This document shows positions 43,399-53,070 of a DNA stretch of 64,000 nucleotides, one piece after another. Position numbers and translations under genes: made by a program. Where the stretch lies: the NCBI GenBank assembly GCA_963843465.1, contig CAWJKP010000003.1:434001-498000 (forward strand), given 5' to 3'. The DNA is from CAWJKP01 sp963843465. Lineage in GTDB: Bacteria; Planctomycetota; Planctomycetia; Pirellulales; Thermoguttaceae. Numbering within the stretch: the first letter of the stretch is position 1; every line of letters begins with the position of its first letter. Under the pieces are notes generated by a model. It was not told where the DNA came from, searched no databases, and saw nothing but the letters and a program-made list of their open reading frames with translations.

Positions 43399-46300
43399 TC
43401 AGAGGTAGTTCAGCAGCGTGAGCTTGAAGATCTGCCCGGTGGCCTCCAGCGAAGCCTGAAACGCCGCCTGCTCGGCGGTCAGGGCGGTGATCACCTGCGT
43501 CATGTCGATGTCCTGCGTCGACGACAGGCTCGACTGCAACTGCGTGGTCTGGCTGGTGAGGCTGGTTGCTTGTGCCTGGAGCCCCTGCTCCCGGGCTCCC
43601 ACGTCGGCCTGAACCAAATTCAACTGGGTCACCGCTGCGTCCAACAGCGATACGCCCAGGTTGATCTCCTGCGTATTGTTGGTCGTCAGCCCGTCCTGAA
43701 TACGCGATAGGGCGGTGAACAGGCCGCCGACTTCCTGCGGGTTGGGGTCGCTGCCGGAGAGGGTCTGGGGCGTGCCTCCGGAAAGCGCTGCGGCGCGGCC
43801 GTGTTGTCGGCGACCAGGCCCGTGCCGTCGTTGGCGCCGCCGCCAGCCGCGCCGAGCGAAACGGAAAAGTCGGCGCTGGCCTGGGGGTTGGCATTGAGCA
43901 GCGAGATGATGTCGTTGGCGGTGGTCGTGCCGGCGTTGATGTCGAAGGTCATGACCTTGTTGGTCGGGTCGAAATCAAGCGACGGGGCCGCGGCGGTGTT
44001 CTGGAAGACGACCTGCCAGCCGTTGCCGAAGCTGTCGGAGCGGCTGCTGAAGACCAGTTCGTTATTGTCGCCGGGGGAAGTTACGGTGGCCGAAGCGGCC
44101 GTGCCGGCGGTACTTGTGCTCTGGCTCGTCTGGCCGGAGGGAATCAGCCCGAGGTTGACGGCGGCGCTGCTGCCGGAGGCCTGGGTGATGGTGAGCGTTC
44201 CCGTGCCGACGCTGTTGTCGACCAGCTCGATGCCGTTGCCCTGCGGCGACAGTTGCGCGACCAGCGCCGGCGGACCGCCGGAGATGGCCGGCGTGTTCTG
44301 CGAATTGTCGTTGACGGCGTTGAGGACGTCGCCGATCGTCTGGCAGCCGCCCAGGCTGACGGACATGGACACGCCGTCGGCCCGGGTGATGGTGAAGTCC
44401 TGTCCCGAGGTGCTGCCGCCGGCGGTCGTCGTCGAGCCCACGGCGACCAGGCCCGTCCCATCGTTGGTCCCCTGGCTCTGGTCCAAGGAGAGGTTGAAGT
44501 CCTGGCTCAAGGTGGGCGAGTTCTGCACCAGGCTCACCAGGGTATTGGCCGTGGTGGAGCCGGGGACGATGGAAAAGGTGATCGTTCGGGTTTGCGCGTC
44601 GTAGTTGACGCTCTCGCTACCGGGCTGGCCGCCGGAGTCGACGAAGTCCACCTGACAACCGTTCCAGGACGAGCCGGAATTCGTGGCCGTGAGTACCAGG
44701 CCGTTGTTGCCGCCTGCCGTTCCGTAGCTGGCGGACGCGTCGGTACCCGGGGCGAGGCTTATGCCCTGGCCGTAGTTCAGATCCGAAAGCGGGCTGTCGG
44801 TGGAGAGGGTCCTCAGACCGAGCTGCGTGGCCGTGGCGCCGCCGTTCTCGCCGATAGAGAAGTCGCAGCCGCTGAGCCGCGATTGGACCTGGATCCCCGT
44901 GCCGGCCTGGTTGATCCCGGCCAGCACGCCGGCTCCCGCGCCGTTGATCGTATTGAGGAGATCCTGGACGGTCTTGCACTGGCTGATGTCGATGTTGTAG
45001 GTGGAGCCGCCATTGACGATTTGGAGTCCCGAGGTCTGGTCCAGGGGCTGCCCGCTGCCGCCGGAGGTCGTAGCGGCGACTTGGCCGCCGGGCGTCACGG
45101 CGATGGGGGTCGAGCCGTCGCCGGCGCCGGCCACCGGATCGAGGCTGGCGGTGAAGGGGATCGTGCCCGCGGCGTTGGCGTTGTTCAGCGCCGTGACGAC
45201 CTGTTGGGTCGTGGTCTGGCCTGCGTCGACGTGGACCACGATGGCCATGGTCGTCGGGTCGTAGGTGACCGTCTCCTGTCCGGCGGTGACGCCAGGGTCG
45301 CCTTCGATGGCGATGGTGGCGCCGTTGTACTGCGACCCGGCCGTCTGGGCCTGGAGCACGATATCGCTGTTGCCGCCGGGGGAAGGGACCACTGCCTGGG
45401 CCTGGGCGCCGAGGATGTCGTTCAGGGGCGTGGTGGCCGTCAGCTCAGGATCCAGGGCGCCGCCCACCAGGGGGTTGTTGCCGGCGCCGCTGGGATCATA
45501 GATCCCCAGGTCGTGGGCGGTGGTGCCGTCGCCGACCTCCGTGACCGAGAGGTTGCCCGGCCCGCTGGACGGGTCGAGTTGGATCTGGAGGCCCTGGGAG
45601 GTGACCTGCACGTCCAGCGTGCAGCCGGCGGGCGGATGGTTGCGGATCAAGTTGGCCACGTCGCCGATGGTGTCGGCGCCGCTGAGATCCACGATGCTGG
45701 TGTGGGTGCCGTCGGAGATGGCGATGCTGCCCTTGTCGACGCCCTGCCCGAGGTGCAGATCGGACAAGGGGGTCTGGAAGGTCACGTTCGGCTGGAGATT
45801 GACGCCGGCGCCGACCGGCTGCGACAACCCGCCGAAGACCTGGCTTCCCGGGACGCTGGTCTGGCTCAACTGGCCGACGTCGGTGTAGGTGGACAAGGTC
45901 TGATCGTTCCCCGAGTATTCGATGTTGTTGCCCTGGGCGCTGAAGGGTTGCACCTGGGTGTCCGAGCCGGCGAAGAGATAGCCGTTCTCGAACTGCTCAT
46001 TGCCGGCGTCGACCAACTGCTGGATCGTCTGCTGGATGGTCTGCGCGGCGGCCTGCTGCTGTTCCGTGGTGACCGTGCTGCCCACGGCGCCGACGGCGGT
46101 GGCGCGGGCCTGGGACATGAGGTTGTTGATGTTCGTCATGGCCGAGTCGGCCTCGCTGAGGAACGACTGGGCACTGGTGACGTTGCTCTGGGCCTGCTGC
46201 TTCTTCGCCAACAGCGTTTGCAGACTGATCGCCTGTTGCGCGGCAACCGGATCCTGGCTGGGCAACTGGAACTGGTCGCCGGTGCTCAGCTCCGTTTCCA

Positions 46301-46411
46301 GTTGCGTGAGCTGGGTCAGGCCGGAGTCGAGCTGCGCGGTCAACTGCTGGTAGACGTACTGGTCGCTGATGCGGCCGGTGAGGATGCCGAGGATGGAGTC
46401 GATGATCGCAC
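43399..46411 (-). CDS. flgL: Hook-filament junction protein FlgL (HAP3), very large, indels at both ends
   Basis: FlgL joins hook to filament with FlgK. The N-terminal helices (LTGRISDQYVYQQL, QLETELSTGDQFQLPSQDPV, FLSEADSAMTNINNLMSQAR) and the C-terminal helix (VSLLDAAVTQLNLVQADVGA ... TLLNYL) are typical. About 700 residues of flagellin-IN-like repeats lie between. The main frame breaks near 43794; one restored base gives ALSGGTPQTLSGSDPNPQEV and the true end. At the 5' end no standard start is in frame before 46343. GTG 46411 would serve if one base were restored near 46406 (RIIDSILGILTGRIS). About 1000 residues in all. Confidence 0.88.
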
Positions 46412-46415
46412 AACC

Positions 46416-48113
46416 TCAAATTTGCAGCAGGCTGTCGAACATCTGCTGGATCGTCTGGATATAGTTGGCGGTGGCCTGATAAGCCCTCTGGTAGCCCATC
46501 AACTGGATCGTCTGGTCGTCGAGGCTGACGCCGCTTTCGGAGGCTTTCTGGCTGCTGAGCGTGCTGCAGAAGGACTGGGCCCCCTGGGCCGACGAGGTGG
46601 CGACCGCCGAGGCCTGGGCGAGGTCGCTGGTCATGGTGTTGTAGAGGTCGGAGAGCGTGTTTCCGCCCTGCGAAGCCAGGGGCTGATCGGCGAAATTGGC
46701 CAGGGTGGTGGCGTTGTTCGTATCCGTGCCGATGCCCCCGGTGCTGGCGGCCAGCAGGGAGGGGTCGTTGGCGACGGTGGAATTCACGCCCAGGCTCAGG
46801 GCCGAATTCCCCGTGAAAAAGCTGTTCAATCCCAGGGCGGCCAGCAGGCCGCTGTTGTCGGAGGAAAAAGCGAACTGCTCGTTGGGCGAGCTGCAACTGA
46901 TCGACAGTTGGTTGTTGGCCGTGACCGAGGCCGTGATGCCGCTGACCTGGTTGAGCTCCGCCGCCAGCCCGTTGAGCGTGAGGTCGTTTCCCTGCCCGCT
47001 GAGATCGACGGGGATGTCGGTGGTCTGCGTCAGCCCGGTCTGGGTGTTGTTGACGAGGATCTGGAAATCGCCGTTTTGCGGCGTACACGCCAGCCCGGCC
47101 TGGTTGAGCGCCGCGGTGGGCGAGTCGACGGCGTTCTGGCTGGTCAACTGCTGGTAGCCGGTCAGTCCCTGGCCGCTGCTGTAAATCTTGTTGAACTCGT
47201 TGGCCAGCGTCTGGGAGAAGTTGTTCAAGGTGTTGAGGAAACCTCCCAGGGCGGTGTCGCGCGAGGCCAACAAGCCGGCGAGTTGGCCGGAGGTGGGATC
47301 GAGGTTCGCGTCGCTGCCGGCGATCTGGAGCTGGGCCGTGGTCGTGCCGCCGCTGCTCTGGTAAGCGACGTTGACCTGGCAAACGTTCGCGCCATCGACC
47401 AGGTAGTTCCCGCCCGCGTAGACGTTCACCGTGCCGTCCGCGTTATTCTGCACCTGGATGCTGGTCAATTGCGCGAGGCTCTCCAGGTCGGTGAGCTGCT
47501 GGTCTTGCAGCCCCCCGGCTGCGTCTTGCCCGCCCTGTCCGCCTTGCAACGTGGCGATCTGCCCGTTGAGCGTGCCGATCTCGCTGGTAAGCTGGTTGAT
47601 CTGACCGGCGGTGCCGACGACTTGCTGATTGAGGTTTTGTTGCAGCGAGGCGATCTGCTGCGCCATGCTGTTGATGGTGCCGGCCAGGGTCTGTCCCTGG
47701 AGCACGACCTGGTTCTGGGTGGAGACATCCTGGGGATTGTTGAGCACGTCGGAGATGCTGGAGAAGAAATTGGTCATCGCGGTGCTGAGATTGTTGCTGC
47801 CCAGGGCGTTGACGATCTGTTCGAGCTGGGTGTAAGTGCTCTGCTGCGTGGAGGTGCTGGCCTGGTCGCTCATGGCGCCGCGGAGCCGGTCCTCCAGGAA
47901 ACTGTCAAGCTGCTGCTGGATCCCCTTGACCTCTACGCCCGAGCCCAGCGGCAGGTTGTCGACGGTTTGCGTGGGCCCCGGCTGGAGTACGACGTTCTGC
48001 TGGATGTAACCCGGGGTGTCGGCATTGGCGATATTGTTCCCCACGACCTGTATGGCGATCTGGTTCGCCTGCAGGCTGTTACCGGCCATCTGGAGTGAGC
48101 CGAGGAGGGACAC
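46416..48113 (-). CDS. flgK: Hook-associated protein FlgK (HAP1)
   Basis: FlgK is the first junction protein on the hook. The 565 residues read without interruption. The N-terminus has the rod/hook-family motif QMAGNSLQANQIAIQVVGNN and IANADTPGY. Residues near 95-210 match the FlgK helical part (TTQQSTYTQLEQIVNALGSN, LNQQVVGTAGQINQLTSEIG). The C-terminus VSLDDQTIQLMGYQRAYQAT is diagnostic. ATG 48113 starts the gene 15 bases after flgN. flgL follows within a few bases, so both are in one operon. Confidence 0.95.
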   Translation of the reverse strand: MSLLGSLQMAGNSLQANQIAIQVVGNNIANADTPGYIQQNVVLQPGPTQTVDNLPLGSGVEVKGIQQQLDSFLEDRLRGAMSDQASTSTQQSTYTQLEQIVNALGSNNLSTAMTNFFSSISDVLNNPQDVSTQNQVVLQGQTLAGTINSMAQQIASLQQNLNQQVVGTAGQINQLTSEIGTLNGQIATLQGGQGGQDAAGGLQDQQLTDLESLAQLTSIQVQNNADGTVNVYAGGNYLVDGANVCQVNVAYQSSGGTTTAQLQIAGSDANLDPTSGQLAGLLASRDTALGGFLNTLNNFSQTLANEFNKIYSSGQGLTGYQQLTSQNAVDSPTAALNQAGLACTPQNGDFQILVNNTQTGLTQTTDIPVDLSGQGNDLTLNGLAAELNQVSGITASVTANNQLSISCSSPNEQFAFSSDNSGLLAALGLNSFFTGNSALSLGVNSTVANDPSLLAASTGGIGTDTNNATTLANFADQPLASQGGNTLSDLYNTMTSDLAQASAVATSSAQGAQSFCSTLSSQKASESGVSLDDQTIQLMGYQRAYQATANYIQTIQQMFDSLLQI

Positions 48114-48128
48114 GTTTCGCCAGCTTTC

Positions 48129-48677
48129 TTAGACAACCTGGTTTAACAGGGTTCCGTGGTTAGAGTCGACGTAGTCCTTTCCATATGTCGGTTTTAGGCG
48201 CCCACCGGTCGCGATAATCTCCAGCATCTGTGAGAGATGGATCAGGGTTCGCTGGACGAGCACCCAGTTGGTGAGACTGTGGTGCTGGAGCAGCCGGGCT
48301 TGTGAGGTGACCTTCTGGATCTCCGCGGTCAGGGGGGCTCGCTGCGCCTTGGGCAGTGTGCCGGCCAGCGAGCGGATGCTCTCCGAGGGGAGCCCTTGCC
48401 CGGCAGCCTGGCGGAGCAGCTCCTCCCGCCGCGTCAGACAGCCCTGGAGCCTTTGGATCAATTGCTCCTCCTCGGAGCCGAGGGCCAGGAGCCCCTCGCG
48501 ATCGGAGGCCACCAGCAGCTTTCGCTTGCGGGTGAGCAGTTCCAGCGAGGCATCCTGCACGCTGGACAGGTCGGAGAGGAAGTTGGTTAGTTGGGAATCC
48601 CAGGCAGCATCCATCGTTTTGCCTTCACTTTCGGGAGCGTTCACTAATAACTGGAGAGATTTGCCTCCAAAACTCAT
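48129..48677 (-). CDS. flgN: FlgN-like chaperone for FlgK/FlgL
   Basis: The 182-residue, almost fully helical protein has the size and position of FlgN, the export chaperone of FlgK and FlgL. Coiled-coil-like stretches are SQLTNFLSDLSSVQDASLEL, SEEEQLIQRLQGCLTRREEL and HHSLTNWVLVQRTLIHLSQM. The end has a YGKDYVDSN-type tail. The start may be ATG 48677 (GGAAG upstream) or ATG 48614 (MDAAWDSQLTNF). FlgN families vary in sequence, so the call rests partly on synteny. Confidence 0.78.
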   Translation of the reverse strand: MSFGGKSLQLLVNAPESEGKTMDAAWDSQLTNFLSDLSSVQDASLELLTRKRKLLVASDREGLLALGSEEEQLIQRLQGCLTRREELLRQAAGQGLPSESIRSLAGTLPKAQRAPLTAEIQKVTSQARLLQHHSLTNWVLVQRTLIHLSQMLEIIATGGRLKPTYGKDYVDSNHGTLLNQVV

Positions 48678-48683
48678 CGGGGA

Positions 48684-49055
48684 TTACTTCCGCCGTGCGG
48701 TGAACAGCCGGTACATCGCCCCGCTCAGTTTGTCGCCGCTGGTCTTGGCGAGTTTCTGGGCCAGCACCTGGTCCAATTGCCCGGTGAAGACCTCTTCCCC
48801 CCGGCCGCCGCTGAAGCGGGGCGACTTCGCCACGCTCTTTCGCAGCGATTGCAGCATCTGGCCGTAAAAGGTCTCCCCGACGAAGTCGTTGAAGGCTTCG
48901 TGGAGCCGGGCATCGTCCGCGGATCCCGTTGCCGGCGCCTGTGGCTGGGACAACGCGACCGGTTGGTTGGTTAGCGACGGAGACCACGCCGGCGCGTTGG
49001 TCCCCGAGACATGCGGATGGGCATACGCCGCCGGTTGGGAAGAGGTGACAGGCAT
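48684..49055 (-). CDS. flgJ: Rod-binding protein FlgJ, no muramidase domain
   Basis: The 123-residue protein carries only the FlgJ N-terminal rod-binding domain: FNDFVGETFYGQMLQSLRKS, FSGGRGEEVFTGQLDQVLAQ and GDKLSGAMYRLF. It should cap the growing rod. The C-terminal peptidoglycan-hydrolysing domain of proteobacterial FlgJ is absent, as in many other phyla. The first ~45 residues are Pro/Ser/Gln-rich. ATG 49055 is preferred over the GTG one codon upstream. flgN follows after 6 bases. Confidence 0.85.
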   Translation of the reverse strand: MPVTSSQPAAYAHPHVSGTNAPAWSPSLTNQPVALSQPQAPATGSADDARLHEAFNDFVGETFYGQMLQSLRKSVAKSPRFSGGRGEEVFTGQLDQVLAQKLAKTSGDKLSGAMYRLFTARRK

Positions 49056-49079
49056 CACGATACAAATCTCCCGGATTGC

Positions 49080-50171
49080 TTACTGAATGACCAATTGGGC
49101 GTGCAGCTTGCCGTTGCGGTCGAGGCACTTGATGATGTCGATGATGTCCTCGGGCGAGACGTGTACGGCGTTGAGCGACTCGACCAGGGCTTTCAAGCGC
49201 GGCGTCTGCGTCTGGCCCGGGTCCAGCGGCACAAACTGCTTGGCGGCCCCGGCGGCGCCGTCTCGACGGTAATGTTCTTGTGCGTCACCACGACGGCGCC
49301 GATCTCCACGTCGCCGCCGATCACGATGCTGCCCGTCCGTTCGTTGATCGTCACCCGCGGGATGGTCTGCGGCTCCGTCATCGTGAGGTTCAACACCTGC
49401 GAGACAAAGAGCACCGGGTCGTCGAGGTACTGTCGCGGAATGACGACTTCCACGTTCACCTGGTTGAGGGCTTTCGCCAAGGGCGCCGCCGGCCTGGAAA
49501 GTCATCCGCCCGTTGATCAGCTCGGCCACGTCCTCGGCCACCTGGAACTCGGCGTGGTTCTCGTTGAGCACCAGGGTGATCTTGCCGTCCTTGACGAAGA
49601 CGTTGTTGAAATCCTCTTCCAGGCGGCAGCCGCCGTGGATCCGGCCGGTGGTCGGGACCGTGGCGTCCTCGATGGTGATCGGGCCTTCGGCCAGGGCATA
49701 GACCCGGCGGTCCTCAGGCCGGGTGCCGCGGGAGGGCGCGGGACCCAAAAGCGGCGTGAGGAAGAGCCGTCCGCCGACCAGGCTCTTGGCCGAGCCGACC
49801 GAGGCGATCGTGCAATCAATGCGGTCGCCCTGGCGGGCGCCGGCGGCGGGAACGATCGCCGAGACGGTCACCAGGGCCACGTTCTTCGCGTCCTTGAGTT
49901 CGGCGGCGCCGCCCTTGCCCAAGGTATCGCCCATCAGTTGCATGGCCGCGGCCAGGCTGCGGATGGTGGGCAGGTAGCTGCCGCCGTCGCCGCTGCCTTT
50001 CAGCCCGACGACGATCCCCAGTCCCTGCAGCACGTTCTCCTCCTGTCCCTTGATGCGGCAGATGCTCGACAGGGAGGTTGCCGCCCGGGCCGGGCCCGGT
50101 GAGACGCAGAGACTTGCGGCGGCCAACCAGGGCAGCAGGGCAAGGCCGTGAATCACGGTGTGGCAACTCAT
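49080..50171 (-). CDS. flgI: Flagellar P-ring protein FlgI, two compensating indels
   Basis: FlgI forms the P-ring in the peptidoglycan layer. A signal peptide (about 1-30, ending PARAA) precedes ICRIKGQEENVLQGLGIVVG, LGKGGAAELKDAKNVALVTV and VGSAKSLVGGRLFLTPLLGP. From about residue 230 the conserved sequence continues in another frame: LAKALNQVNVEVVIPRQYLD, RVTINERTGSIVIGGDVEIG, VVVTHKNITVE. The first frame returns for AAKQFVPLDPGQTQTPRLKA to the end. This needs one extra base near 49487 and one missing base near 49252. With both corrected the protein is intact. Confidence 0.92.
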   Translation of the reverse strand: MSCHTVIHGLALLPWLAAASLCVSPGPARAATSLSSICRIKGQEENVLQGLGIVVGLKGSGDGGSYLPTIRSLAAAMQLMGDTLGKGGAAELKDAKNVALVTVSAIVPAAGARQGDRIDCTIASVGSAKSLVGGRLFLTPLLGPAPSRGTRPEDRRVYALAEGPITIEDATVPTTGRIHGGCRLEEDFNNVFVKDGKITLVLNENHAEFQVAEDVAELINGRMTFQAGGALGESPQPGERGSRHSATVPRRPGALCLAGVEPHDDGAADHPAGDDQRTDGQHRDRRRRGDRRRRGDAQEHYRRDGAAGAAKQFVPLDPGQTQTPRLKALVESLNAVHVSPEDIIDIIKCLDRNGKLHAQLVIQ

Positions 50172-50183
50172 AGGGCAAGCCTT

Positions 50184-50870
50184 CTAGAACGGGTTGTAGG
50201 TGTCCAGCCATTGCGTGAACCAGCCGCGGCGATAGCCGTCGCGGACCTGGCCGGTCTCGCGTTTGACCAGCCGCATGTCGGCGACGCTCTCGCTGGACAC
50301 GGTGTTGTTGGGCCCCACGTCCTCCGCGCGAATCGATCCGACAAGCGACACTTCCCAATTCATTTCGTTGACCGCGATCGTGCGGCGGCCTTCCAGCACC
50401 AGCGTGCCGTTGGGGCGGATGTCGACCACGTGGCAGGCCAGCTTGCACTTCACCGATTCCTTGCTCTGCAGGTCGGCATTGGCCTGGTAGGAATTGTTGA
50501 CGAGGAAGTCGATGTTGGGCGCACCGCCAGTCTGCGGATCGGCCTTGACGCCGAGGCCGCTCGTGGTGGGGATGATCCAGCTCTTCAGGTCCCAGTTCCG
50601 TTCGCCCTGCAGCCGCTGATTGATCGAGCCGCCGCTGATCACCGTGGCCATCTCATTGACGTTCACCGTGATCAGGTCGTTGATGTGGATCTCCCGCTTC
50701 GGTTCCGGCGTCTGGTAGGTCCAGGAGACGTCGCTGAGGCTTAGCGGCCGGCGCCGGTCCGGATTGCCCAGCAGACTCGACGACTGCGCCGCCGCCGGCG
50801 CCGCCGACCGCCCCAGCCCGCCGAAAACGGCCAAGAGCAAAACGACGTAACGAAGACGATGGGTATTCAT
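50184..50870 (-). CDS. flgH: Flagellar L-ring protein FlgH
   Basis: FlgH builds the L-ring in the outer membrane, so its presence argues for a Gram-negative envelope. The 228 residues have a signal peptide (about 1-29, APAAAQ) and typical FlgH sequence: REIHINDLITVNVNE, LQSKESVKCKLACHVVDIRP, GTLVLEGRRTIAVNEMNWEV and LVGSIRAEDVGPNNTVSSES. Proteobacterial FlgH is a lipoprotein; no lipobox cysteine is visible here. The gene ends 13 bases before flgI. Confidence 0.92.
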   Translation of the reverse strand: MNTHRLRYVVLLLAVFGGLGRSAAPAAAQSSSLLGNPDRRRPLSLSDVSWTYQTPEPKREIHINDLITVNVNEMATVISGGSINQRLQGERNWDLKSWIIPTTSGLGVKADPQTGGAPNIDFLVNNSYQANADLQSKESVKCKLACHVVDIRPNGTLVLEGRRTIAVNEMNWEVSLVGSIRAEDVGPNNTVSSESVADMRLVKRETGQVRDGYRRGWFTQWLDTYNPF

Positions 50871-50898
50871 GTTCCTGCCTTGCCTGTGTACCGCTTTG

Positions 50899-50995
50899 TA
50901 GGGTGGGACAAGCTCGCGTCAGCGAGCGACGGCCCACCAATCCTTGCCAGCTCTTGGTGGGCCGGCGGCCGCCACGGCGGCCTGGTCCCACCCTA
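50899..50995. repeat. Palindromic element A between flgA and flgH
   Basis: TAGGGTGGGACAAGCTCGCG to CCTGGTCCCACCCTA, about 97 bp. The third full copy of the family in this window. It sits inside the flagellar operon, so its transcript would carry a large hairpin. Confidence 0.88.
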
Positions 50996-51074
50996 CGAGT
51001 TCCGCGCCCGGCGCCTGCGGAACGCACGTCCGGGCCGACACGGCCCGGCTCGGAGTCCGTAGCGTGCGCGGGCG

Positions 51075-52160
51075 TTAGCGCCGCATCACACTTTCCTCCA
51101 ACGGCCGGGCGGCAAAACCGGAGAAGTCGCTGGCGGCCGCTTCTTCGGAGTGCATGGGCCGGGCATAGACCTCCACCTCCTGTACGTCGCACACCCGGGC
51201 GTAAAACGGCTTGCGGTCCTGGAGCGATTCCACGGCGATCAGATCGCCCACGCTCCCCTCGTCCCGCGCCCGGGCAATAGTCTTCACGCGGATCCCCGAG
51301 GCCCGGGCGTAGACCGTGACGATCTCGCCTCGGCGGACCGCCAAGGGCGCGTGGACCATGCCGCGTTCCAACACCTTCCCGGCGGCGATGGTCTGGCTGG
51401 CCTCCTTGCCCGCGATCTCGTCGAGCGAGTGGAAGGCCCCGGGCGACTGGCCCGCCTCGGCCTGCTCGAGCGCGACGTTGGTCGGTCCGATGGCCGTCCC
51501 CCGGGCGATCGCGCGGGTGGCGACGACCACGGCTTGCGGCATCGCGACCCGGGCATCGACCGGGATTTCCACCCTGCCGTCGGCCGTGGTGACCGCCAAC
51601 TGGAAATGTTGCAGGCCGGTCCAGGGAGCGGCGCCTCCGCGCACGGTGATCGCCCCGCCGGCGGTCGCCAGCAGCCGGGCCTGGCGCGGATCGAGCGTCA
51701 CCACGGTGTGCCAGGCTTCGCTCCCCGAGACCTGCGCCCGCAGATAGCCGGCGACGGCGTCGGCCGCCTGCCGTTGGGCCGCCTTGACCGCGGCCGCGGG
51801 CAAGGCTTGCGTCTGGTCGGCCGCCGGGCTGCCGCTGAGCACGACGGTCTGGGCCGCGCCGGAGAAGCGCTGGTCGGCGAGATTCACTCCGCGCATCAAG
51901 AGCAGGTCTTGAACTTCCCGCAGCCGCACGAAGCGTTGCCCGCCGGCCGGCGCGGGGAACAGCTCGATCGCCGCCAGGCGGGCCCGCTCGGCGGCGTCCT
52001 GGCTGAAGATCTCGGCCACGTCGCCCAGCGTTACCACCGGCCCTCGCCCGCGGCATTCCGCGCGGAGCTCGATCTCGGCGGCGCGGCCCGGCCCCGCCGG
52101 CAAGACCGCCGCGACGCTGAGGATCAAAACAGCGGCAGGATGTTTCATGGATCGCGGCAC
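51075..52160 (-). CDS. flgA: Flagellar P-ring assembly chaperone FlgA
   Basis: FlgA helps FlgI assemble in the periplasm. The 361 residues have a signal peptide (HPAAVLILSVAAVLPAGPGR) and an N-terminal part with LRAECRGRGPVVTLGDVAEI. The SAF-type domain reads VVVATRAIARGTAIGPTNVA, and the C-terminal domain has GEIVTVYARASGIRVKTIAR and ARDEGSVGDLIAVESLQDRK. It is longer than E. coli FlgA (219). GTG 52160 overlaps the flgG stop by one base; ATG 52148 (MKHPAAV) is the alternative start. Confidence 0.9.
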   Translation of the reverse strand: MPRSMKHPAAVLILSVAAVLPAGPGRAAEIELRAECRGRGPVVTLGDVAEIFSQDAAERARLAAIELFPAPAGGQRFVRLREVQDLLLMRGVNLADQRFSGAAQTVVLSGSPAADQTQALPAAAVKAAQRQAADAVAGYLRAQVSGSEAWHTVVTLDPRQARLLATAGGAITVRGGAAPWTGLQHFQLAVTTADGRVEIPVDARVAMPQAVVVATRAIARGTAIGPTNVALEQAEAGQSPGAFHSLDEIAGKEASQTIAAGKVLERGMVHAPLAVRRGEIVTVYARASGIRVKTIARARDEGSVGDLIAVESLQDRKPFYARVCDVQEVEVYARPMHSEEAAASDFSGFAARPLEESVMRR

Positions 52161-52962
52161 TATTGCCTCCGCAGGTTGGCGATCAGTTGCAAGATCTGGT
52201 CGCTGGCGTTAATCGCCTGCGAGTTGAACTCGAACGACCGCTGGGTGGTAATCAGGTCGATCAACTGCGTGACCGGCTCGACGTTGGAAGCCTCGAGCAT
52301 GTTCTGCTGCAGCGTGCCGACGCCGTTGGTGCCGGGCGTATTCTGCTGGGTGCGCCGGAGGATTCGGTCTGGGCATAGAGGTTGCCGCCCAGTTGCAGGA
52401 GTCCCTGCGGGTTGATGAAGGTGGCCAACTGGATCTGCCCGACGTTGCTCAATTGGGTGTTGTTGGGCTGCTGCACGGAGACCTTGCCGGTGTCGGAGAT
52501 GACCACGGCCGTGGCGTCCTGAGGGATGGTGATGTTGGGATCCAGCAGGCGTCCCATGCTGGCCGAGCCGACGACCATGGCGCCGTTGGAATTGACGGAG
52601 AAATTGCCGGCCCGGGTGTAGTAGATCTGGCCGCTGGGATCGGTCACCTGGAAGAAGCCGTTGCCCTGGATGGCCACGTCGAGCTGGCCGTTGGTCTGCT
52701 GCAACGTGCCCTGGGTGAGGTCGCTCTGCGTGCTGGAGATCCGCGAGCCCAGGCCGACGGCGATGCCGGTGGGCGTGTACTGGCCGGAATTGGCCTCGGC
52801 GCCGGGCAGCTTCTCCTGTTGATAGAGGAGGTCCTCGAAATTGGCCCGGCTTCCTTTGAAGGCCGTGGTCTCGGTGTTCGCCAGGTTGTTGGCAATCACG
52901 TCGAGCTTGGTCTGCAAAGCGGTCATGCCGGAGGCCGCCGAGTAGAGTGCTTGAATCGCCAT
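52160..52962 (-). CDS. flgG: Flagellar distal rod protein FlgG, one-base frameshift near the end
   Basis: FlgG forms the distal rod. Standard motifs are MAIQALYSAASGMTALQTKL, DVIANNLANTETTAFKGSRA and LDVAIQGNGFFQVTDPSGQI. The frame breaks in a CCC run at 52348-52350; a fourth C restores APQQNTPGTNGVGTLQQNML. It then continues EASNVEPVTQLIDLITTQRS and INASDQILQLIANLRRQ, the normal FlgG C-terminus. About 267 residues. ATG 52962 is the start. The gene lies 109 bases after flgF across palindromic element E. Confidence 0.94.
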
Positions 52963-53011
52963 AGGATGGTCTCGTCAGGAGCGTGGCATCAATTACACTA
53001 AGGTCTGCCTA

Positions 53012-53066
53012 CGTACTCCTCACGCTCCGCGTGAGGATCTGCGTCACGCGGAGCGTGACGAGTACG
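53012..53066. repeat. Palindromic element E between flgF and flgG
   Basis: CGTACTCCTCACGCTCCGCG and its inverse ending GAGCGTGACGAGTACG. Same family as 12671-12723. Confidence 0.85.
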
Positions 53067-53070
53067 ATAC

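Noticed and set aside
44253..48098. A 1281-residue plus-strand frame over flgL and flgK
   Set aside because: Antisense shadow of repeat-rich flagellar genes; composition is low-complexity and unlike any protein family.
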